A stretch of DNA of 64,000 bases, from positions 295,501 to 359,500 of the forward strand of contig NZ_CP024200.1 in the NCBI RefSeq assembly GCF_002844375.1. Reading direction: 5' to 3'. Position numbers and translations under genes: made by a program. Below the pieces are notes generated by a model that did not search any database, was not told where the DNA came from, and saw only the letters and a list, made by a program, of their open reading frames with translations. This document shows positions 50,988-58,740 of this stretch, in pieces (positions within the stretch are counted from its first letter, which is position 1; each line of letters opens with the position of its first letter). The DNA comes from Thalassospira marina (GTDB lineage Bacteria; Pseudomonadota; Alphaproteobacteria; Rhodospirillales; Thalassospiraceae).

Positions 50988-52894
50988 GCCGTTCCTCCGA
51001 TATTTTTACGTGCCTGGTCCCACGAAAGGCAAAGGGCACGGTATTTGTCCGCCATTTGTGTGATGGCGGTTTGATCGTCGATATCCCCGGTCAGCCATTC
51101 ACGGGCTGTACCGGCAAAAATGGTGCGCCCCACGGCAAAGCCACGAACCAGTTCATGGCGTGCTGCGGCCTCAAAGCTGGCGGCAAGTTCTTCGCTTGGC
51201 GCTTCAAGGCCCAGAACCACCACGCCCCGGCAATGGGGATCATTCTTTGCAATCGTGTCGCAGGCATGGCGCCATGCGGCATCGCTTTTCATTGGTTCGA
51301 GTTTCCACCAGTCGGGATAAACGCCAATGTCGTAAAACCGCTGAATGATCTTTGCCGTCGTTTCATCATCGCATGGTGCAACTTTTGATGGAATGATTTC
51401 GAGCAAAAATTCAAGGCGATTGGCCCGCCCGGCATCAAATAACCGCAGGATGGTTTCTTCCTGCTGGGCCTTCATCGCGGCGTCATCATCGGGATGATAA
51501 AAACACAGAACCTTGATCACGTTTTCAACCGGCCATTCGGCCAGTTTGCTGCCCAGATCCGGGCCGATTTCCAGTTGAAGCGGGCGCGAACCCGGCAGTT
51601 CCACCGGCCGGCCAATCCAAAGGCCCTGGCCCGCGGCGGCATAAAGCGCATCCCGGCCCAAACGCCCGTCACATAACAGGCCATAACCCGGCCTGCCATC
51701 GGCAACCTGTTCAACCGCATTCAGGCACAGCTTTTTAAACGGGCCGATTTTGTCATGCGGTACGCCAACTTCATCGGCCAGGTCTTCCAGCTGCATGCGG
51801 TGGTCAAAGGCGAAAACGCGCATTTCCGGCCAGTCACCGGTGCGGTTGGTGGCCCAATGCACCTGTTCAAGCTCCGCATCATGGCGGAGCGCCGGGGTTT
51901 TCATGCCGCGCTTAAAGAAAAACTGTAATTCTTCCCAGCTTGGATAGGCCGGGGTGCAGCCATGGCGCGAAACGGCAAAGGCCCCGCAGGCATTGGCATA
52001 TTTAAGGCTGGTTTCCCAGTTTTCACCACTTAACCAGCCTTTCAGCAGGCCCGACATAAACCCGTCGCCAGCGCCCAGTACATTAAAAACCTCAACCGGG
52101 AAACCGGGGCCGGAAATGCCGTCATCCAGGCTATCGCCAATGTCGCCATCAAAGGCCGCCGCCCCCATCGGGCCACGTTTGCAGACCAGTGTGGCTGATG
52201 AAATGGCGCGCACATTGCGCAGGGCGGCCAGCGTATCGGTCGTGCCCCCGGCAATATGGAATTCTTCCTCGGTGCCAACAATCAGGTCAAACAGATGCAG
52301 GGTTGCCTGCAATTCCGCCGTGACCTTTTCCGAAGCAATAAAACGGTTTTCACCATCCCCATGCCCTGAAAGCCCCCACAGGTTGGGGCGATAATCGATA
52401 TCAAGGGCGGTTTTGGCCCCGTTCTGGCGTGCCAGATCAAGTGCCTTGAGAACGGCCGCACGGGTGCGCGGATGTGAAAGATGGGTGCCTGTTACAGTAA
52501 CACAGCGGCTTTGCGCGATGAAATCAGGGTCGATATCATCCTCGCACAGTGCCATGTCGGCACAGTTTTCGCGGTAAAAAATCAGCGGAAACTGTTCCTG
52601 GTCGCGAATGCCCAGCAGGACAAGGGCGGTCAGGCGTTCGGGGTCGGTAACGACCCCGCGCACATCAACCCCTTCGGCAACAAGCTGTTCACGGATGAAA
52701 CGGCCCATATGTTCGTCGCCAACCCGCGTGATCAGGGCCGATTTCAGACCAAGCCTTGCCGTGCCGCACGCCATATTGGTGGGGGACCCGCCAATATATT
52801 TGTTGAAGGATGCCATGTCCTCCAGGCGGCCGCCAATCTGGGCTCCGTACAGGTCGACCGATGAACGGCCGATGGTAATGACATCCAGGGTCAT
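50984..52894 (-). CDS. iolC: Fused 5-dehydro-2-deoxygluconokinase (IolC) and DUF2090 aldolase domain
   Basis: 636 residues, about twice the length of a single IolC. Residues 1 to about 330 are a PfkB/ribokinase-type kinase: VITIGRSSVDLYG, IGGSPTNMACG, and the catalytic-Asp loop NVLGAGDGFMSGLLKG (about 270-285). This part phosphorylates DKG to DKGP. Residues about 340-636 are DUF2090 (MRVFAFDHRMQLEDLADEVG, LLCDGRLGRDALY, FLLEIIPSK, PDWWKLEPM), which resembles class I aldolases. In such fusions it is taken to supply the IolJ step, cleaving DKGP to DHAP and malonate semialdehyde. No separate iolJ is present in the window, which supports that. It shares one base with the ABC ATPase stop. Confidence 0.93.
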   Translation of the reverse strand: MTLDVITIGRSSVDLYGAQIGGRLEDMASFNKYIGGSPTNMACGTARLGLKSALITRVGDEHMGRFIREQLVAEGVDVRGVVTDPERLTALVLLGIRDQEQFPLIFYRENCADMALCEDDIDPDFIAQSRCVTVTGTHLSHPRTRAAVLKALDLARQNGAKTALDIDYRPNLWGLSGHGDGENRFIASEKVTAELQATLHLFDLIVGTEEEFHIAGGTTDTLAALRNVRAISSATLVCKRGPMGAAAFDGDIGDSLDDGISGPGFPVEVFNVLGAGDGFMSGLLKGWLSGENWETSLKYANACGAFAVSRHGCTPAYPSWEELQFFFKRGMKTPALRHDAELEQVHWATNRTGDWPEMRVFAFDHRMQLEDLADEVGVPHDKIGPFKKLCLNAVEQVADGRPGYGLLCDGRLGRDALYAAAGQGLWIGRPVELPGSRPLQLEIGPDLGSKLAEWPVENVIKVLCFYHPDDDAAMKAQQEETILRLFDAGRANRLEFLLEIIPSKVAPCDDETTAKIIQRFYDIGVYPDWWKLEPMKSDAAWRHACDTIAKNDPHCRGVVVLGLEAPSEELAASFEAAARHELVRGFAVGRTIFAGTAREWLTGDIDDQTAITQMADKYRALCLSWDQARKNIGGTA

Positions 52895-53676
52895 CAGATG
52901 GTTCCTCCCAGCGATCCTTCAAGTTCGGCAAGCTCCTGCCCGCCGGCCATCAGGTCCTGCAATTCTTCGGGTTGGATTTCGCCGCGCTTGGCGGTGCCAT
53001 GCGTTTGTCCGCGGTTCAGCACGGTGAAACGGTCACCCACGGCCATGGCATGGCGCACATTGTGGGTAATAAACACCACGCCAATGCCTGCCTTGCGCAC
53101 GCGGTCAATGGTGGCGAGAACGTTGGATGTTTGCCGCACGCCAAGGGCCGATGTCGGTTCGTCCAGGATCAGGACCTTTGCGCCAAAATGAACCGCCCGG
53201 GCAATGGCAACACTTTGCCGTTCACCGCCGGAAAGGGTGCCAACGGCCTGGTCTGCCTCGCGCAGATTGATGCCCATGCGGTGCATTTCTTCAAAGGTGA
53301 TGCGATTGGCGGTTTTGAAATCGATCCATTTGAACGGGCCAAAGCCCTTGCGCGGTTCGCGGCCCATCCAGAAATTGCGGGTTACCGACATCAGCGGGAT
53401 CATCGCCAGATCCTGGTAAACTGTGGCAATACCGGCCGACATGGCATCACGCGGGGTGGTAAAGGTGATTTCCTTGCCATTGACGCGAATAACGCCACCG
53501 GTTGGTTTATGCACGCCAGACATGGTTTTGATGAAGGTCGATTTGCCTGCACCATTATCGCCCAGCAGGCAGTGGCATTCACCGGCATAAACATCGAAGG
53601 AAACACCCCCCAGCGCAATCACGGGGCCAAAATGCTTTTCGATATTGTCCATTTCAATCAGCGGGGTGGCCATCAC
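52894..53676 (-). CDS. Sugar-type ABC transporter ATP-binding protein (probable inositol importer)
   Basis: 260 residues with one nucleotide-binding domain: Walker A GDNGAGKST (39-47), Q-loop Gln88, signature LSGGERQ (148-154), Walker B VLILDEP (168-174), and an ITHN switch His. Single-domain ATPases of this kind (FrcA-like) pair with CUT2 sugar permeases, unlike the double-domain RbsA type. Its start overlaps the permease stop by 4 bp and its stop overlaps the iolC start, so it is embedded in the iol operon. The substrate (myo-inositol) is inferred from context. Confidence 0.92.
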   Translation of the reverse strand: MMATPLIEMDNIEKHFGPVIALGGVSFDVYAGECHCLLGDNGAGKSTFIKTMSGVHKPTGGVIRVNGKEITFTTPRDAMSAGIATVYQDLAMIPLMSVTRNFWMGREPRKGFGPFKWIDFKTANRITFEEMHRMGINLREADQAVGTLSGGERQSVAIARAVHFGAKVLILDEPTSALGVRQTSNVLATIDRVRKAGIGVVFITHNVRHAMAVGDRFTVLNRGQTHGTAKRGEIQPEELQDLMAGGQELAELEGSLGGTI

Positions 53677-54770
53677 CGTTCTCCTGTAATCATGCGGCGG
53701 ATATAGGTGTTCATGATCACGGCAAGGATCAGGATCGTCCCCAGGAACACACGGAACAGCGAGCTTTCAGCCCCGGCGAAAAACAGGCCCTGCTGCACGA
53801 CACCAAAAATCAGCGCGCCAAGGGCGGCACCTACAACCGACCCGTATCCACCGGTCAGAAGGGCACCACCAATCACAACACAGATGATGGCTTCAAATTC
53901 CTTGAGAAGGCCACGGTCTGCTGCGGCTGATCCAAATTCCATCACCTGGCAGGTAGCAAATACGGTGGCGCAAAAGGCGGTAAACATGAACATCATGATC
54001 TTCACACGGTCGACGGGCACGCCAACATAACGTGCGGCCTTGGCATCGCCGCCTGATGCGAAAATCCAGTTGCCAAAACGGGTGCGTGTCAGAACGAAAT
54101 GGGCAAAAATCACCAATACAATCGCCCACACCACCAGCATCGGAATCCCTTCAACAATCGGCTGACCGGCACGGGTGCCACGGGTGAATGTTCCCACCCA
54201 GCCCATATCGCCAAACCATTTGAACAGGTCCTTGAAAATTACGCCGCCAAACAGAAAGGCCAGCGGGTCGCCTACGGCGGCTTCTTTCACACCGCCAATA
54301 ATGGTCTGGCGGGTGGTGGTAATTGACAGCCAGATCGTCAGGCCACGCAGAATATAAAGAAATGCCAGGGTGACAATAAAACTGGGAAGGCCGGTCTTGA
54401 TCACCAGGAACCCGTTCAATGCGCCAATTGCCATGGCAATGACAAAGGCTGCAATGATGGCGGCCCATACCGGCCAGCCCATATGAACGGAAAGAATGGC
54501 AATGACGACGCCGGAAAAACCGATCATGGAACCGACCGAAAGGTCAAATTCGCCGGCAATCATCAAAAGACAGGCACCCACTGCAATAATTGCAAACTGT
54601 GCCGAAACGACAGTCCAGTTCTTTATGCCTTCGGGCGCGAACATGCCGCTGTCGCCCGCAATCATCAAAAAGAACACAAAAACCAGAATTGCACCGCAAA
54701 TCGCGCCCAGTTCGGGCCGGATCATGGCACGACGAAGGCTTGAGACTTGCTTTAATCGCTCGTCCGTCAT
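53673..54770 (-). CDS. Sugar-type ABC transporter permease (probable inositol importer)
   Basis: 365 residues, a CUT2-family (RbsC/FrcC-like) inner-membrane permease with about nine to ten hydrophobic segments. Family signs are GEFDLSVGSMIGFSGV after the second helix, TGLPSFIVTLAFLYILRGL, GGDAKAARYVGVPVDRVK in the cytoplasmic EAA-like loop, and IGGALLTGGYGSVVGAALGAL. It lies between the binding protein and ATPase genes. A perfect hairpin (54805-54830) precedes it. Confidence 0.93.
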   Translation of the reverse strand: MTDERLKQVSSLRRAMIRPELGAICGAILVFVFFLMIAGDSGMFAPEGIKNWTVVSAQFAIIAVGACLLMIAGEFDLSVGSMIGFSGVVIAILSVHMGWPVWAAIIAAFVIAMAIGALNGFLVIKTGLPSFIVTLAFLYILRGLTIWLSITTTRQTIIGGVKEAAVGDPLAFLFGGVIFKDLFKWFGDMGWVGTFTRGTRAGQPIVEGIPMLVVWAIVLVIFAHFVLTRTRFGNWIFASGGDAKAARYVGVPVDRVKIMMFMFTAFCATVFATCQVMEFGSAAADRGLLKEFEAIICVVIGGALLTGGYGSVVGAALGALIFGVVQQGLFFAGAESSLFRVFLGTILILAVIMNTYIRRMITGER

Positions 54771-54804
54771 GGCATTACTCTTGAATTTCAGAAGGGAGAG
54801 TTGC

Positions 54805-54830
54805 CAGGGGGCGCGTTACGCAGCCCCCTG
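54805..54830 (-). other. Intercistronic hairpin between binding-protein and permease genes
   Basis: CAGGGGGC (54805-54812) pairs with GCCCCCTG (54823-54830), a perfect 8-bp GC-rich stem with a 10-nt loop, in the 78-bp gap. No T-run follows on the minus strand. Such stems often protect the upstream binding-protein message so that it outnumbers the membrane components. Confidence 0.65.
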
Positions 54831-54848
54831 ACGGGAGGATAGGAAAGA

Positions 54849-55805
54849 TTAGCGGTATTCGCCCGCGTATTTTTCAACCAGGCTGATATTGTCCTTGGTG
54901 ATGAAACCAGGGCCTGAATTGATATCGCCGGACGGCAGAACGCCATAACGAACATAGTTCGTCAGGATCACGACCGGCAGGTAACCCTGCAGGTAGGGCT
55001 GCTGGTCAATCGCAAAGCTGATATCGCCTTTCTTGATGCCATCGGCAATTTTGGCCGACAGGTCAAAGGTGCCAAACGGAACGGCACCGTTCAGGCCCAG
55101 TTCACGCAGGGCATCCAGGGTCGGTTCAGCCGAGTTCGGGCCAAGTGCCAGAACCGCGCCAACATCCTGATGGGCATTCAGATAGGCCGAAACCTTGTTT
55201 TTCACTTCCGACGGATCAAGGCCGGTATCGATCATCTGGTCGCCCAGATCGGTGCCGATTGCATCGGCAAAGCCACGGCAACGTTCAACCGATGCCGGGT
55301 TGGTGATGTAGTGGTTCACACACAGGAAGGATTTGACACCCTGTGCCGCCATGCGTTTGCCCGCGCCAAAACCGGCATCATATTCGGGCTGGCCAACATG
55401 CATCAGCGCGCCCAGTTCATGGGACTGGTCAACCGTACCGGAATTGATGGTGATAACCGGAATACCCTTGGCAACCGCGTCTTCGATCGGGCCTTTCAGC
55501 ACGTTGAAGTCGGCAATGGTGACAATGATGCCATCGGGGTTGGAAGCGGCCGTCTGCTGGACGATACGGGCCATATCGGCAAGGTCGCCGGTCGGCGGGT
55601 TACGATATTCAACATTCACATCCATCTGGTCGCCAGCAACCTTGATGGCATTCTTGATCACGTTCCACCAGCTATCGGAATCCGGTGCATGGCTGATCAG
55701 GACAAAATTTTCGCCCTCGGCCTGTGCGGAGGTTGATGCCGTTGCCAGCCCGGCAAATGCCACGGTGGCGGCCGCAATGGCGGTCAGTGTCTTTTTCATC
55801 TTCAT
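54849..55805 (-). CDS. Periplasmic sugar-binding protein of the ABC importer (probable inositol binding)
   Basis: 318 residues from ATG 55805 (GGGAGG upstream; ATG 55799 also possible). A Sec signal, MKMKKTLTAIAAATVAFAGL up to SAQA, precedes a periplasmic binding protein of the ribose/galactose (LacI-like) type: FVLISHAPDSDSWWNVIKNA, IVQQTAASNPDGIIVTIADF, GIPVITINSGT, GAVLALGPNSAEPTLDALRE, FAIDQQPYLQGYLPV. It is the first gene of the long leftward transport-iol operon. The frame is open for another 51 codons upstream, but those codons cover leader hairpins and lack a signal sequence start. Confidence 0.92.
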   Translation of the reverse strand: MKMKKTLTAIAAATVAFAGLATASTSAQAEGENFVLISHAPDSDSWWNVIKNAIKVAGDQMDVNVEYRNPPTGDLADMARIVQQTAASNPDGIIVTIADFNVLKGPIEDAVAKGIPVITINSGTVDQSHELGALMHVGQPEYDAGFGAGKRMAAQGVKSFLCVNHYITNPASVERCRGFADAIGTDLGDQMIDTGLDPSEVKNKVSAYLNAHQDVGAVLALGPNSAEPTLDALRELGLNGAVPFGTFDLSAKIADGIKKGDISFAIDQQPYLQGYLPVVILTNYVRYGVLPSGDINSGPGFITKDNISLVEKYAGEYR

Positions 55806-55930
55806 CTTGGTCTTAGCCTCCCTATTCGGCTTTTTCTCGGAACACCGTTGTAGGATCGGTGTGATGGTTCCTTGCCGTTGTCTCGGCATTTTGCGTAACG
55901 GTTTCTTGTTGCGGCGGACCGCTTGGCAAA

Positions 55931-55955
55931 AAGGGAAAGCCGTAAACTTTCCCTT
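55931..55955 (-). terminator. Terminator-like hairpin between rpiR and the binding-protein gene
   Basis: On the minus strand AAGGGAAAG pairs with CTTTCCCTT around TTTACGG and is followed by TTTG, giving a run of five T in CCCTTTTTG. It could terminate rpiR, whose stop is at 56009. It also lies downstream of the operator at 55968-55981, so it may instead act as an attenuator in the operon leader. Confidence 0.6.
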
Positions 55956-55967
55956 CATGTTGTGGAT

Positions 55968-55981
55968 GGAATTTTTATTCC
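55968..55981 (-). promoter_or_regulatory. Probable IolR-type operator GGAA-N6-TTCC with overlapping promoter
   Basis: GGAATTTTTATTCC is a perfect match to GGAA-N6-TTCC, the palindrome reported for the RpiR-type inositol repressor IolR of Sinorhizobium meliloti. On the minus strand a weak promoter can be drawn: TTGTTG (55997-56002), 17-bp spacer, AATAAA (55974-55979). The operator would then cover the -10 box, as expected for a repressor. The operator is the better supported half of this call. Confidence 0.7.
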
Positions 55982-56008
55982 ATAAAAAATGAAATGCAAC
56001 AAAATTTT

Positions 56009-56833
56009 CTATTTTGTTGTTTTGTCGCGGCGCGCGCCAATGGCAACAGCAAGGGAAATCGCCAGTGACAGGGTGGCAGACAGGGCACGGAACGCCCCCA
56101 CATCCACCTCGCTGACATGCAGGGTCAGGGCGCGCAGTTTCTGTAGCGGGCTGGTCAGGGTGTCGGTTATTGCCACCACCTCATTGCCGAGTCCGTGGGC
56201 ATATTGGGCCAGTTCCACGGTTTCCTGGGAATAGGGGGCAAAGGTAATGGCGATCAAAACGTCGCCTTTGCGAATGGCATAACGGTGGTTCAGCTTGCCC
56301 ACACCGTCATGGAAGACGGCGGGAATATCCATTTTTTCCAGCGCATAGGACAGGTAGGACGCCACCGGAAACGCTCGCCTGAGGCCGATAATATGGATCA
56401 TCGGCGCGTGGGCGAGAATATCAACCGCGCGTTCCAGCGTTTGCGGGTCAATCGATGACGCCAGATTTTCCAGTGAAATACGCCCGGCCTCGACAAATTC
56501 CGCCAGAAGGGCGCTGGGGCTGTCTGCGCCCGATGCTTTCAGGTTATCCAGCCGGGTGGCGTAGTCAGGCCATTTAAGGGCATAGGTTTCGCGAAACATT
56601 TTCTGCATTTCGCTAAAGCCGGAAAAACCCATCAACTGGCAAAACCGCATGAAAGCCGAGGGCTGCACACCCGCTGCCGCCGAAAGTTCCGCCACCGTTG
56701 AAACGGCAATGCGGTCGGTATTCTGTGCGACGTAATCGGCGCATTGGCGCAGCCGTTTTGGCATGGATTCGGAAATATCAAGCAGGCGGTGGTTGAATTC
56801 TTCCAGGGATACGGGCGCGGTTTGGTCGCTCAT
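56009..56833 (-). CDS. iolR: RpiR-family regulator, probable inositol repressor IolR
   Basis: 274 residues from ATG 56833 (AAGG 7 bp upstream; the frame is open to 56869, but that start would sit inside the shared promoter). The N-terminal RpiR helix-turn-helix domain (about 15-85; PKRLRQCADYVAQNTDRIAV, AELSAAAGVQPSAFMRFCQL) is followed by a SIS sugar-phosphate-binding domain (about 120-255; MIHIIGLRRAFPVASYLSYA, KGDVLIAITFAPYSQETVEL). In alphaproteobacteria RpiR-type IolR senses a phosphorylated inositol intermediate. It lies directly upstream of the transport-iol operon on the same strand and is divergent from a Gfo/Idh dehydrogenase. The symbol rests on context and the adjacent operator. 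Confidence 0.87.
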   Translation of the reverse strand: MSDQTAPVSLEEFNHRLLDISESMPKRLRQCADYVAQNTDRIAVSTVAELSAAAGVQPSAFMRFCQLMGFSGFSEMQKMFRETYALKWPDYATRLDNLKASGADSPSALLAEFVEAGRISLENLASSIDPQTLERAVDILAHAPMIHIIGLRRAFPVASYLSYALEKMDIPAVFHDGVGKLNHRYAIRKGDVLIAITFAPYSQETVELAQYAHGLGNEVVAITDTLTSPLQKLRALTLHVSEVDVGAFRALSATLSLAISLAVAIGARRDKTTK

Positions 56834-56860
56834 GCGGTGCCTTTTTTGTTTTTTCTTGAC

Positions 56861-56884
56861 GGATGACATGTTCCATGGTCATCC
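56861..56884. promoter_or_regulatory. Inverted repeat in the rpiR/dehydrogenase divergent promoter
   Basis: GGATGAC (56861-56867) and GTCATCC (56878-56884) form a perfect 7-bp inverted repeat spaced by 10 bp, 28 bp from the rpiR start. A TTCC lies in its centre. It is a candidate autoregulation site, with a different sequence from the GGAA-N6-TTCC site. Confidence 0.5.
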
Positions 56885-56891
56885 AGAATAT

Positions 56892-56905
56892 AGAACAAAA
56901 ATTCT
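56892..56905. promoter_or_regulatory. Variant operator AGAA-N6-TTCT upstream of the divergent dehydrogenase
   Basis: AGAACAAAAATTCT keeps the GAA-N6-TTC core and spacing of the site at 55968-55981, and extends to TAGAA-N6-TTCTA. It sits 30 bp before the dehydrogenase start, suggesting the same regulator controls both sides. Confidence 0.55.
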
Positions 56906-56934
56906 ATTTTTATTTGGGCGAGGAGTCTAGGAAA

Positions 56935-58065
56935 ATGAGCAGCATTGGCATCGGCCTGATCGGGACCGGTTTTATGGGCAAGGCGCATGCGCTGGCATAT
57001 CGCTCGGCAAAGGCGGTGATGGGTGATGTGCCCGATGTGCGGCTGGAACTGTTATGCGAGCAACCCTTTGACAAGGCTGAAAAATTTGCCGACCAGTTCG
57101 GCTTTGCCCGCGCGACCGATAACTGGCGCGACCTGTTGAATGACCCGGCGATTGATATCATTTCCATCACCACGCCCAATATGCTGCATCATGAAATGGC
57201 GCTGGCGGCCATTGCGGCGGGCAAGCATGTTTATTGCGAAAAACCGCTGGCCCTCACGCTGGATCAGGCGCGCGAAATGCGCGATGCCGCGGCAAAGGCC
57301 GGGGTAAAAACCATGGTTGGGTATAATTATATCCATAACCCGGCCTTTACCCATGCTTGTCGCCTCATCAAATCTGGTGCGATTGGCCGGGTTGTTCATT
57401 TCCGGGGCTGGGTGGACGAAGATTACCAGGCTGATCCCAACCTTGCCTGGACCTGGCGTAGCACCCTTGCCGATGCCGGGCTGGGCGCACTGGGTGATAT
57501 GGGCTGCCATCTGGTTTCCATGGCCTATGGCCTGCTTGGCCCGATTGATAATCTGGTCGGGGATATGCAAACCGTGCATCAAACCCGCCCGCTTTCCGAT
57601 GGCACGGGCAGTGCCGCAGTGGAAAATGAGGATACGGCGACCGCACTTGTCCGTTTTGCATCGGGCGTGCAGGGCAGTATTTCAACATCGCGTTCTGCCT
57701 GGGGCCGCAAAAGCCGCCTGGCCTGGGAAGTGCACGGAACCGAAGGCATGATCTGCTATGACCAGGAACGCATGAACGAATTGCAGCTTTACCAAAATTC
57801 CGGCAATCCGGCCGAACAGGGCTTTAAAACCATCCTCACCAGCCCGCATCACGCGCCTTATGGCAATTTCTGCCCGGCGGCGGGGCATCAGCTTGGCTTT
57901 AATGACCTGAAGGTTATTGAATGCGCCACCTTCCTGTCTGCGCTTGCCAAAGGCGAGGATGCCTATCCCAATTTCAACGATGCCTTTGAATTTGAAAAGG
58001 TCATCCACGCGGTGGCAACATCTGCCCGCGAAGACCGGCGTGTGAAACTTGCCGATTTTGACTGA
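56935..58065 (+). CDS. Gfo/Idh/MocA-family oxidoreductase, possibly a second inositol or sugar dehydrogenase
   Basis: 377 residues from ATG 56935 (AGGA upstream). Rossmann motif GLIGTGFMGKAHA (7-19), catalytic CEKPLALT (Lys103), and YNYIHNPAFTHACRLIKSGA, typical of the longer Gfo/Idh proteins such as ThuB-like sugar dehydrogenases. It is divergent from rpiR and shares a promoter region with an operator-like site, so it probably belongs to the inositol regulon. It could handle another isomer such as scyllo- or D-chiro-inositol. It is not a duplicate of IolG: length and N-terminal sequence differ clearly. Substrate not determinable from sequence alone. Confidence 0.85.
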   Translation: MSSIGIGLIGTGFMGKAHALAYRSAKAVMGDVPDVRLELLCEQPFDKAEKFADQFGFARATDNWRDLLNDPAIDIISITTPNMLHHEMALAAIAAGKHVYCEKPLALTLDQAREMRDAAAKAGVKTMVGYNYIHNPAFTHACRLIKSGAIGRVVHFRGWVDEDYQADPNLAWTWRSTLADAGLGALGDMGCHLVSMAYGLLGPIDNLVGDMQTVHQTRPLSDGTGSAAVENEDTATALVRFASGVQGSISTSRSAWGRKSRLAWEVHGTEGMICYDQERMNELQLYQNSGNPAEQGFKTILTSPHHAPYGNFCPAAGHQLGFNDLKVIECATFLSALAKGEDAYPNFNDAFEFEKVIHAVATSAREDRRVKLADFD

Positions 58066-58090
58066 TCACCTGTTTGGGAATGTTTTGTTT

Positions 58091-58113
58091 CGGGCGGTCA
58101 ATATGGCCGCCCG
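58091..58113 (+). terminator. Probable terminator after the Gfo/Idh gene
   Basis: CGGGCGG (58091-58097) pairs with CCGCCCG (58107-58113) around a 9-nt loop, 25 bp after the stop, followed by TTGGCGTTTTC. The convergent Lrp gene ends at 58133. The T-run is imperfect. Confidence 0.6.
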
Positions 58114-58132
58114 TTGGCGTTTTCATGCACAT

Positions 58133-58597
58133 TCATTGCACGGCCAAGCCTTCAAAATCCTTCAGCACGTTTAACACAATCGATGTTTTTACATGCTGGA
58201 CGGAATCATGGGGTAGCAGCACGTCATTCACAAAACGCGAAAGGTCGTTCAAATCGCGGGTGACGACTTTTAAGTGGTAATCCATTTCCCCGGTCAGGGC
58301 ATAGGCCTCTAGCACTTCCGGTAAATCGGCCAGCAATTCGCCGAACCGTTTGGCATTGTCGCGGTTGTGCGTGGCCAGCGTTACCGAAATCACCACCATC
58401 AGGCCCAGCCCCAGTTTCTGACGGTCAATCGCGGCGTGATAGCCGGAAATATACCCTTCGGCCTCCAGCCGGGTGCGCCGTCGCGAACATTGCGAGGGTG
58501 ACAGCGCAATGCGTTCAGACAGTTCATTATTGGTCAGCCGGCCATCCTTTTGCAGTTCGGCCAACAGTTTCAGGTCCATTTTATCAAGATGCGTCAT
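58133..58597 (-). CDS. Lrp/AsnC-family transcriptional regulator
   Basis: 154 residues. N-terminal winged helix (LDKMDLKLLAELQKDGRLTN NELSERIALSPSQCSRRRTR) and C-terminal RAM ligand-binding domain (GLMVVISVTL, YALTGEMDYHLKVVTRDLND, HDSVQHVKTSIVLNVLKD). It is divergent from hppD with 143 bp between start codons. A regulator of this kind next to hppD usually responds to an aromatic amino acid or its keto acid; here that is inference. No other regulator lies next to hppD in the window. Confidence 0.92.
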   Translation of the reverse strand: MTHLDKMDLKLLAELQKDGRLTNNELSERIALSPSQCSRRRTRLEAEGYISGYHAAIDRQKLGLGLMVVISVTLATHNRDNAKRFGELLADLPEVLEAYALTGEMDYHLKVVTRDLNDLSRFVNDVLLPHDSVQHVKTSIVLNVLKDFEGLAVQ

Positions 58598-58740
58598 TTG
58601 TGCGCCATTTTATGTATTGGTGCGTGTTTCGTGTAAAATTTTGGCAAAACGGCCCAAGAATGCAAGCACATTGTACGCGATTGGGCGCAAGATTATGGGC
58701 AGTTAATAATTAGACAAATCCAAAATCAGGAGACTTCCCC

